Shown here: piece by piece, positions 1 to 5,511 of the stretch | Layout: each line of letters starts with the position of its first letter | Numbering within the stretch: position 1 is the stretch's first letter | DNA from: Lachnospiraceae bacterium UBA7182 | Lineage (GTDB): Bacteria; Bacillota; Clostridia; Lachnospirales; Lachnospiraceae | Direction of reading: 5' to 3' | Length of the DNA stretch: 31,976 bases | NCBI GenBank assembly: GCA_002491115.1 | Contig: DKVI01000060.1 | Coordinates: 1 to 31,976, forward strand | Made by a program: the position numbers and the translations under genes | The notes under the pieces: model-generated | Database searches by the model: none | What the model was told of the DNA's origin: nothing | The model's input: only the letters and a program-made list of their open reading frames with translations

Positions 1-4
1 TGGA

Positions 5-28
5 TATAATATAATCGAAAGGCGGTGA
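5..28 (+). promoter_or_regulatory. -10 region and ribosome site of the toxin-antitoxin pair
   Basis: Two overlapping TATAAT hexamers lie at 5-10 and 10-15, followed by an AAGGCGGTG ribosome site that ends a few bases before the ATG at 33. The -35 element would lie outside the window. This gives a very short leader, as is common for DinJ/YafQ operons that repress themselves at the promoter. Confidence 0.55.
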
Positions 29-32
29 TTAC

Positions 33-305
33 ATGGCTACAGCACCTACTCAAATCAGAATTGATGCAGATATCAAAAAACAGGCCACCGATTTATTTAA
101 TGACCTTGGTCTCGATATGTCTGGCGCAGTAAATCTGTTCCTTCATCAGTGCGTTCTAAGAGGCGGTCTTCCTTTCAGTGTTGAGATGCCCCGCTACAAT
201 CAGCACACACTTGATGCAATGGATGAAGCCAGGCGCATTTCCCGTGATCCTGACGTCGGGGGATACACCAGTATGGATGAACTCCGAAAGGCACTTGAAG
301 AATAA
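33..305 (+). CDS. dinJ: RelB/DinJ family antitoxin
   Basis: This 90-residue protein matches the RelB/DinJ antitoxin family. The N-terminus (about residues 7-50, starting TQIRIDADIKKQA) has the ribbon-helix-helix pattern that binds DNA as a dimer. The acidic C-terminal part (about 50-90, with MDEARRISRDPDVGGYTSMDE) is the region that wraps and neutralises the toxin in this family. The stop codon is followed at once by the GTG of the YafQ-like toxin, so the two are translated from one message. Known family behaviour is autoregulation by the antitoxin-toxin complex. Length and sequence look complete. Confidence 0.93.
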   Translation: MATAPTQIRIDADIKKQATDLFNDLGLDMSGAVNLFLHQCVLRGGLPFSVEMPRYNQHTLDAMDEARRISRDPDVGGYTSMDELRKALEE

Positions 306-584
306 GTGTATACAGTAAAATTTACCACCGCTTATAAAAAGAGCTACAGGCTCATGAAGAAACGTGGCCTGGATCTTTCGCTTTTGGATGATGTTGTTGA
401 TACGCTTCGTCAGGGCAAACAACTTGATGCGAAATACCGGGATCACGAATTAGGCGGCAAATTTAAAGGCTTCCGGGAATGTCATGTTAAACCGAATTGG
501 CTTTTAGTTTATCTGATTGAAAACGACATTCTGACACTTACTCTTGTTGACACCGGAACACATTCTGACATTTTTAAGCTTTAG
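306..584 (+). CDS. yafQ: YafQ-family mRNA interferase toxin
   Basis: This 92-residue RelE-fold toxin is of the YafQ type, a ribosome-dependent mRNA cutter. It starts at a GTG that directly abuts the antitoxin TAA, so coupled translation is likely. Residues matching the E. coli active site are visible: His47, His60, Trp65, His86 and Phe90. The position usually given as the catalytic Asp67 in E. coli YafQ is Asn64 here (KPNWLLVY). Whether this weakens the toxin or is normal in this subfamily cannot be told from the sequence. The gene is followed by a hairpin terminator. The pair appears intact while nearby systems are decayed. Confidence 0.92.
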   Translation: MYTVKFTTAYKKSYRLMKKRGLDLSLLDDVVDTLRQGKQLDAKYRDHELGGKFKGFRECHVKPNWLLVYLIENDILTLTLVDTGTHSDIFKL

Positions 585-585
585 C

Positions 586-626
586 AATAAGACGGGATAT
601 CTGATTAAGGATGTTCCGTCTTATTT
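586..626 (+). terminator. Hairpin terminator after the toxin gene
   Basis: AATAAGACGG (586-595) pairs perfectly with CCGTCTTATT (616-625), and the next five bases inside can also pair with wobbles. A short T-rich run follows. The hairpin also covers the stop of the convergent HNH remnant, so it may act in both directions. Confidence 0.7.
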
Positions 627-892
627 ATGTGCCACCTGTCACCACGCTGCGCATGGATCTTTGCATGGCACGAAGAACAAAGTGCCATCAAATTTCCATC
701 GCTGTGGTTACCGCCTTCTGCCAGCGGCTTTTTGTGATGCACCTGCTCCGCTTTAACGAGCCTTCCTTCCTCCAGACACTTCTCACAAAGCGGGTGTGCA
801 TGCATGTACCTGTCTCTGATGCGCTTCCACGCTCTTCCGTACCGACGCTTTGTAGCCGGGTCTCGGTCATACTTCTCATAGCGTCTGGCTTC
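605..892 (-). pseudogene. HNH endonuclease, 5'-truncated remnant (phage-type)
   Basis: Read from 892 down, an open frame encodes about 95 residues typical of small phage HNH nucleases, the kind found beside terminase genes. Visible parts are a basic lead (KRRYGRAWKRIRDRY), a Cys pair (CEKC), the HNH core VHHKKPLAEGGNHSDGNL, and the CSSCHAKIH zinc/His end. No start codon is present before the frame runs into the inverted repeat at 892-908, where the expected N-terminal Cys-rich segment is missing. An internal ATG at 805 would give a 66-residue product that keeps the HNH core. I read it as a gene cut off by the neighbouring IS630-derived element. Confidence 0.8.
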
Positions 893-1318
893 TATATATT
901 TGGTGATTAGTTATCTTATCTCCTGATTGATCACGGAGTCTTTCAGCCAGCCCCGGAGTTTCTCAATCTTATTCAGATTGGGGCTGTATGGCGGTAAAAA
1001 AACAGGTTCCAGTCATTCCCTGTTTTCTTCAAGGAAACTCCGCAGTAACTTTGCATGGTGGATTCTGGCGATATCATTGTTCAGAAGTTTTTTTAAGTGT
1101 TTCGAAATCCTTCCTGAACCGCTCCTGTTTTTTGGATCTGCTTTTTTCAGGGTATAAGTTGGCCTGGTATAACTCAGACCGACGCGCTCAAAGAGATTAC
1201 GCATCCCACGGTCGCTGAATATCACGCCAAATTTCTCCTCTGCAAGTTTACAGACGAGAGAAGACGTCCAGTTGGCAAAAATGCCAATACCTGCAATCAA
1301 CAATCACCAAATATATAG
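892..1318. mobile_element. Internally deleted IS630-family element with 17-bp inverted ends
   Basis: A perfect 17-base inverted repeat bounds this 427-bp segment: CTATATATTTGGTGATT at 892-908 and its complement at 1302-1318. Both ends finish in alternating TA bases, fitting the TA target used by IS630/mariner elements. Inside is a broken IS630 transposase on the minus strand. An autonomous IS630 is about 1.1 kb, so most of the gene is gone and the element is MITE-like. It sits exactly between an HNH remnant and an IS66 remnant that cannot have been neighbours originally. Confidence 0.7.
911..1303 (-). pseudogene. IS630-family transposase relic
   Basis: The N-terminal part of the frame carries the helix-turn-helix lead of IS630 transposases, ending in GLSYTRPTYTLKKADPKN. 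It then jumps directly to the C-terminal part (ISKHLKKLLNNDIARIHHAK), so the central DDE catalytic block is missing. A TGA near 1013 replaces an expected Trp, and past it the same frame continues with the family signature PVFLPPYSPNLNKIEKL and stops at 911. No good start exists, only a TTG at 1303 inside the inverted repeat. It is non-functional. Confidence 0.8.
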
Positions 1319-1727
1319 AGCGCTATTTAAAAGACAGCATGGAGAATGAAAAGGATCTCACATGGAACAGACAGATGCTTACGCTCATACAGGAAATGAT
1401 ACACGAAAACAACACCGCTCCGGCAGACGGGATAGCAGAGGAAAAGATTGCCGACTTTGAGGCGCGCTGCGATTCCATCGTACAGACAGCAGAAGAAGAA
1501 TATGAAGCCCCCCGTCGGACTATTACAGGGATGGGTATAACCTGTATCTGCGGATGGTAAAGTATAAGCATAACCATCTTCTGTTCCTGTCGAATCCCCT
1601 TGTGGAACCCGACAACAACCTCTGTGAACGGAAGACCCGGATACTGAAAGGGAAAATAAACCAGGCCATTTCGCTGAGGAGTTTCGAGCATCTAGCCACA
1701 GCCGAAGCTGGCCAGGGTAAAATCTGA
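1318..1727 (+). pseudogene. IS66-family transposase C-terminal fragment, frameshifted
   Basis: The frame entering from the inverted repeat reads ERYLKDSMENEKDLTWNRQM, a stretch typical of the C-terminal half of IS66 transposases in Firmicutes. At a run of six C bases (1508-1513) the match moves to another frame and goes on with DYYRDGYNLYLRMVKYKHNH, then NPLVEPDNNLCER and INQAISLRSFEHL. A one-base loss in the C run explains the shift. The family match ends near 1693 and the frame stops at 1725-1727. The N-terminal half and the other IS66 genes are absent. Confidence 0.8.
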
Positions 1728-2052
1728 AAATCCAGAATCTACTAATATGATACTGCCTGAATGAAAGACAGAAAAAGGGACCCGCGAGAGTCTCTTATCA
1801 TCGTGTCCTGTTTCCCCACCCCATGAAAAGTAAGTGGAATGGCTGAGGCTGGAAAATAGAGAATTGTCTATTGACATAAAAAATAGATTTGTGTCTAATA
1901 ATATTAGAAGAAAAGCGTGCTTTTCTAGTGGGCTAACACTTAAATCTGATATGCTTGTCAATCATGTGATTGACCGTTGGCGGACAACACTAAAATCAGC
2001 CACAAAGAGAGAGTATATAGCACAGTGATGTTATTGCTCTCTCTTTAAATTT
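1728..2052. other. Stretch without a recognisable gene
   Basis: I see no supported gene here. The longest plus-strand frame (1834-2028, 64 residues) has no ribosome site and resembles no family I know. Base use is AT-rich and differs from the defence operon. It may be debris between former mobile elements. Confidence 0.5.
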
Positions 2053-2380
2053 ATGGAGGATTACAAGCAAAATTATTCAATTTGTTACATAGAAGTAGTA
2101 TTTCATGAAAGAAATTATCAGCATCTGACTGGCTTGGAAGAATTTCGGTTTAAGCAGGGAGGATAATGTATATGTTCCTTCCTCTGCTTTACTTGAAGAT
2201 ATAAAAAGGCTAACGGATGCACTATCACAGGTTTTGGCAATTTTGGAAAAGGATGTTGATGCAGATATATACTCCAATGTAAAGCATGTAGCAAAGGGAT
2301 TGAATCTCAATAATATTACTTTGCCGCAGGAGATTAATGCAATGATTAATTTAGATCATTATGTATACAGAGGAAAGTAA
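2053..2380 (+). pseudogene. Unidentified small gene with a frameshift
   Basis: An ATG at 2053 opens a 37-residue frame (MEDYKQNYSICYIEVVF, then HERNYQHLTGLEEF) that stops at 2164-2166. Right at the stop another frame takes over and runs open to the TAA at 2378-2380. It reads as ordinary protein: YVPSSALLEDIKRLTDALSQ, then an amphipathic helix and an ending MINLDHYVYRGK. The clean hand-over near 2160 suggests one gene of about 107 residues broken by a single-base indel. The phrase FxERNxxHLTGL faintly recalls phage-associated PBECR-type nuclease domains, but I would not assign it. Confidence 0.4.
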
Positions 2381-2480
2381 ATTTATTAATAAAGATATAT
2401 GTGGGGTAAACGTTATCTCTCCTAAATGGGGTATAAACTTTTTCGCAAAAGGATTCGGTTTCGCTATTTAATATTAAGAA

Positions 2481-2802
2481 GTGACTTTCAAATATAAATT
2501 TTCCTCAGATTGGGAAAATTCTTTAGCTGAGCATTATGGTTTGGGTTTAATTGACTTTTGCAATATTTTGAATACTATTCCCAACGAAAAAGAAACCAGA
2601 GAAATTGCGGCAGCTCGTTCGGAAGAAAATAGCAAGGGGCAAGAAGTACATAGAATTGAGTATTGGATTGCCTGATCAGGGTGTGATGCTGAAAATGGAG
2701 CGCTGTGCGGAATTTTTAGCCCGCATGATAGAAAAATATGGGCAGGAGGTTCTGGAGGAGCAGGCAAAAAAGGGTTGGCCGAAAAAGCCAACGATGGTGT
2801 GA
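2481..2802 (+). pseudogene. Unidentified gene in two overlapping frames
   Basis: A GTG-initiated frame (2481-2675) reads as ordinary protein up to about EKETREIAAARSEE and then degrades. An overlapping frame (2605-2802) ends in MERCAEFLARMIEKYGQEVL and EEQAKKGWPKKP, which again looks protein-like. The pattern fits one gene of about 105 residues with an indel near 2620-2660. No ribosome site is clear and I do not recognise the family. It is followed by a strong hairpin terminator at 2848. Confidence 0.35.
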
Positions 2803-2847
2803 AATATAAGAAGATAGCAGCGCAGGAGAATTTCGATAAATTTTAAG

Positions 2848-2886
2848 GCTATGCTCCGCTGAAAAATCAGTGGAGCATAGCTTTAT
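2848..2886 (+). terminator. Strong hairpin terminator between convergent remnants
   Basis: GCTATGCTCC (2848-2857) pairs perfectly with GGAGCATAGC (2872-2881). Inside it a G-T wobble and CTG/CAG extend the stem to 14 pairs around the loop AAAAAT. TTTATT follows on the plus strand, and the minus strand carries its own weak T run, so it may serve both flanking relics. Confidence 0.7.
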
Positions 2887-3077
2887 TCGTTATTTGTATG
2901 TTCTTCTGTAAGTTTTTCAAGAAATTCTTCTGGTGAGTAAACGGAAAGGGCGGCAAGTTTGTAATTCTTAAAGTTCCTGGTCACGATGCAGTCAGCACTA
3001 ATGCGTACAGCAGTTTGTACCATGATGGCATCTTCGTAGTCTTTCACAGGAGAACCAGGGGCAAGTTGGCAGCCCAT
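2883..3077 (-). pseudogene. PIN-domain toxin, C-terminal fragment
   Basis: The frame encodes the last third of a VapC-like PIN ribonuclease. DYEDAIMVQTAV contains the conserved acidic pair. ADCIVTRNFKNYK is the usual (D)xIVTRNxxD/NF strand, and VYSPEEFLEKL is the typical ending. The N-terminal half with the first catalytic Asp is missing. Upstream the sequence runs straight into the tail of a Phd/YefM-like antitoxin, overlapping it by 34 bases in another frame, which suggests a deletion that fused the two genes. Confidence 0.75.
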
Positions 3078-3253
3078 GGAAAAGACATGTCTGCCGGAAT
3101 CACGCCTAGGAGGGATTTAGCCATTTCGATGCGCACCGTATTGGGGTTGGACAGCTTTGCTGCAACCTTTCCGTTTTTCGTGATGAAGATATCTTCGCTT
3201 TCTGCAGGCAGCAAGTCTCCCGGAATTGCCCAATGAATTATGTCTCCAGACTT
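3044..3253 (-). pseudogene. Phd/YefM-type antitoxin fragment
   Basis: The minus strand reads EDIFITKNGKVAAKLSNPN and then MAKSLLGVIPADM, a very typical core and C-terminal helix of Phd/YefM antitoxins that partner PIN toxins. The usual ending with an EEAxxERL helix is replaced by unrelated residues and a stop at 3044. Upstream an in-frame stop lies close by and no ATG is available, so the start is also lost. With the PIN fragment it forms one decayed toxin-antitoxin locus. Confidence 0.7.
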
Positions 3254-3413
3254 TTCTTATAAAGACTTCACAGAAAGCGTTGAAATTTATCCGGAAAAGT
3301 TGGATAATGAATGCATATTGAAGCAGATAAACTTTAACTTTCCAGTGTATTATGATAGTGAGGCTGGCAAGGAAATTCGATTGCTCATCGAAAATACAGT
3401 CGAGACTGTATAG
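3240..3413 (+). pseudogene. Unidentified 57-residue frame, probably a C-terminal remnant
   Basis: An ATG at 3240 opens a clean frame that reads as folded protein (YKDFTESVEIYPEKLDNE, then QINFNFPVYYDSEAGKEIRL) and ends LIENTVETV. I do not recognise it. There is no ribosome site at the ATG, which lies at the edge of the antitoxin relic, so this is more likely the 3' end of a longer gene cut at about 3240. Its stop is 22 bases before the start of the DUF262 gene, as expected for two genes of one former operon. Confidence 0.4.
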
Positions 3414-3435
3414 AGTATTTAAGGTAGGGTTGCAT

Positions 3436-4117
3436 ATGGTAGGTGAAAAATTCACACTGATGCAGTATTCAGTAAATGCCATTCTTGGCCTGATAGATGC
3501 GCAGGAATTTGTGATTCCTGAAATTCAGAGGCCGTTTGTATGGAGAAGATCCCAGGTCAGGGACCTGATTGATTCGCTTTATAACGGATATCCTACAGGA
3601 TATATTATCACCTGGAAGAATCCGGATGTTAAGACAAAGGATGGAACAGTTGCGAGTGGCAAACATGTGCTGATTGTCGGTCAGCAGAGAATTACGGCGC
3701 TTATGGCCGCAGTTGCCGGTCTTGAGGTTCTGGATGATGACTTTAACAAGGATCGTATCAGGATTGCTTTCAATCCGATCGCAACCGACGCAACAAAAAG
3801 ATTTGCCGTGCAGGATGCTTCTCAATCTAAGAGACAGGAAGTGGATTCCGGATATTTCTAAAGTCTTTAAGCCGGATTTTTATCCTCAGATGACAAAAGA
3901 ACAGGAGTTCGCAGAGACAGAATATGCGCCGAAGCTTCAATGGCTGTCGAAGGATAATGAAGATATTTATGTTCCCGAACACAGTGATATGCTCCGGGTG
4001 GCTTTCATGTACAGTTTTGACAGAGGCAAGCTTGCTGATCTGGAGAGTTTACTTTCCGGCAGAGATTTTGAAACAAGGGAATTCAAGGAAGAGATTATGA
4101 GAGAAAGGAACACATGA
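3436..4117 (+). pseudogene. DUF262 (GmrS-like) protein, frameshifted and truncated
   Basis: The start at 3436 follows an AAGGTAGGG ribosome site. The first frame has the DUF262 signature of GmrSD-type modification-dependent restriction proteins: FVIPEIQRPFVWRRSQVRDL, YNGYPTGYIITWK and VGQQRITALM, where the family usually has DGQQRxTxL. Near 3815-3830 a one-base shift breaks the frame. The continuation (LRDRKWIPDISKVF) runs in the next frame through HSDMLRVAFMYSFDRGKLAD and LLSGRDFETREF to a TGA at 4115-4117. The C-terminal half of a DUF262 protein is missing and is replaced at about 4091 by a copy of the start of the 5512 gene. It is a dead neighbour system. Confidence 0.82.
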
Positions 4118-4218
4118 CGCGGGAAGAAAGACTGCTTCTAAGAAATGCGCTGCAAAACATTTCAGACAGTTACTTTGTGATCGGGATTGATCCGGAGTAT
4201 ATGGTGAGGGCATCATGA
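4091..4218 (+). pseudogene. 5' fragment of a second copy of the cassette's first helicase gene
   Basis: Hand alignment of 4091-4195 with 5534-5638 shows 93 identical bases of 105. The frame from 4093 reads DYERKEHMTREERLLLRNAL and then FVIGIDPEYM, against DYERKEHITREERLLLRNAL and FVIGIDPVGM at the start of the intact gene. It stops at 4216-4218 after about 41 codons. The match begins exactly where the DUF262 relic loses its family match. An ATG at 4114 overlaps the DUF262 TGA and could be miscalled as a 34-residue gene. Confidence 0.85.
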
Positions 4219-4226
4219 TACCTGCT

Positions 4227-4769
4227 TTATTTCTTTTTGCGTAATTTTAATACAATATGGTTCTGCCTGGCAGTTTCCTGGAGTAAACTGGCTGCATGGG
4301 CGGATTTTTCTTTTAATGTGAGATTTGAAGTATTCTCGTTCAATTCGGATATGATCCTTTCCAAATCTTCTAATTCCAACAAATTGACTGCAACGCAAAA
4401 TAGTGTCTTTTTTCGTCCGTCATTATACGTATTCAACAGATGATTTAACAGAACTTTCTTTCTCTGTTGTTCCGCTGAATAAAGTCTGCTTCCCAGTTTT
4501 TTAAATTTTTCTGTATCCTGTTTTCGATGTCGGTGTGGAATAAAAGAATCAAACGCATCTATGTTCTCATACTTTTCACAGGGATAATTTTCACACTGGA
4601 AACAATATTCAACATTCCCATGCTGCAAACTGCATTTTGCTATGGAACAGGATTGATTTCCCTCTCCGCCGCCACAGCCGGGACAGTATTGATTTAAGTT
4701 CATAGGGCATAAACCACAATTCAATCCGCATAAGGAAAACAATAAATTTTCTCTTTTGAAGTTTTTCAT
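4227..4769 (-). CDS. DUF3795 cysteine-rich protein
   Basis: This 180-residue protein has the DUF3795 arrangement. The N-terminal CGLNCGLCP motif is followed by CPGCGGG, CSIAKC and CFQCENYPCEKY, about a dozen cysteines within the first 65 residues. Such clusters suggest metal or Fe-S binding, but no biochemical role is settled for the family. The rest (about 70-180) is helical and charged, ending in a Lys/Arg-rich tail. The ATG at 4769 has a good AAGGAG site seven bases upstream. It lies 80 bp downstream of the GNAT gene on the same strand and may be co-transcribed. It looks intact among broken genes. Confidence 0.8.
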   Translation of the reverse strand: MKNFKRENLLFSLCGLNCGLCPMNLNQYCPGCGGGEGNQSCSIAKCSLQHGNVEYCFQCENYPCEKYENIDAFDSFIPHRHRKQDTEKFKKLGSRLYSAEQQRKKVLLNHLLNTYNDGRKKTLFCVAVNLLELEDLERIISELNENTSNLTLKEKSAHAASLLQETARQNHIVLKLRKKK

Positions 4770-4849
4770 AGAAATCTCCTTACACCTTTTTTGACAAGGT
4801 TGATGTAGGTAAAAAATGCGATTACCAATGAAAGTTCCTTTCTTTAATT

Positions 4850-5323
4850 TTACAGGCAGTTTACCATGATGTATTCATCTTCTTTTTCTCTTATAATCTC
4901 GAATCCGGTCTTTAGATACAATTTTGCCGCATAATTGGCTTTTTGAACGGAAAGAGAGACCTGCTTATATCCGCTTGATTTAAGCAGGGCAAGAATTTTT
5001 TTCATCATGGCTGTTCCGATGCCAGCGCTTCGGTATTCTTTATAAAGTGAGATTGCAAGGGAGGGCGTTTCCTTGTCGATATGTCCGTAATCGTTCATAA
5101 TACGGACCCAGACAGCGCCGACAATCTTACCGTCAACCTCCGCCACCAGTCCCCGATCATCTTCTGATTCTCCGAAATGCTCGATATAAACCTGTAATTC
5201 GGGAGATGTGAGAATGGATTTGGGTGGAGGTTCCATACCTTCCGGAACAAAAATTGCTTCATATAGAAAATTGTTCAGCAACGGATATTCCTGTTTTTGT
5301 ATTTCCCGTATCGTTATGTCCAT
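4850..5323 (-). CDS. GNAT-family N-acetyltransferase
   Basis: This is a 157-residue single-domain GNAT enzyme, which moves an acetyl group from acetyl-CoA to an amine. The acetyl-CoA binding loop is YRSAGIGTAMMKKIL, preceded by the beta-4 strand SLAISLYKEY. The C-terminal strand YLKTGFEIIREKEDEYIM is typical. The substrate cannot be read from sequence. I prefer the ATG at 5323 (MDITIREI), which has AAAGG seven bases upstream, over the ATG at 5338 five codons earlier. A minus-strand promoter lies at 5363-5391, divergent from the defence operon. Confidence 0.85.
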   Translation of the reverse strand: MDITIREIQKQEYPLLNNFLYEAIFVPEGMEPPPKSILTSPELQVYIEHFGESEDDRGLVAEVDGKIVGAVWVRIMNDYGHIDKETPSLAISLYKEYRSAGIGTAMMKKILALLKSSGYKQVSLSVQKANYAAKLYLKTGFEIIREKEDEYIMVNCL

Positions 5324-5362
5324 AAATGACCTTTCCATTTTGCTTTTCTGTGTTCTGTCTGT

Positions 5363-5391
5363 ATTCTAACATAATTCAGATCATACGGCAA
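5363..5391 (-). promoter_or_regulatory. Promoter for the GNAT (and DUF3795) genes
   Basis: On the minus strand TTGCCG (5386-5391) and TAGAAT (5363-5368) are spaced by 17 bases. It points away from the defence operon promoter about 50 bp to the right. Confidence 0.55.
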
Positions 5392-5415
5392 TGAAAGCCG
5401 ATCAGAAAGAATGAG

Positions 5416-5444
5416 TGGAAAGTAATGGCAGCTTCTGGTATAAT
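5416..5444 (+). promoter_or_regulatory. Promoter of the DISARM-related operon
   Basis: A perfect TATAAT (5439-5444) carries the TGn extension (TGGTATAAT). TGGAAA at 5416-5421 lies 17 bases upstream as a 4/6 match to a -35 box. Transcription would begin near 5451, giving a leader of about 60 bases to the ATG at 5512. No other convincing promoter is visible before the next three genes. Confidence 0.65.
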
Positions 5445-5511
5445 GGCTGTAGGATACATAAAGAATGCGCCGTAAGAGGATCGGACATATAAACAGGCAG
5501 GGGTGATTTTG

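Noticed and set aside
1834..2028. A 64-codon plus-strand frame as a gene.
   Set aside because: It has no ribosome site, no recognisable family and lies in debris after the IS66 fragment.
4114..4218. A 34-residue gene with an ATGA overlap to the DUF262 frame.
   Set aside because: Its sequence is the start of the 5512 gene in truncated form. The overlap is a by-product of the junction.
1..5340. An integrated prophage or conjugative element.
   Set aside because: Only an HNH remnant and transposase fragments are present. There are no integrase, structural, terminase, relaxase or type IV secretion genes, and no attachment repeats were found.
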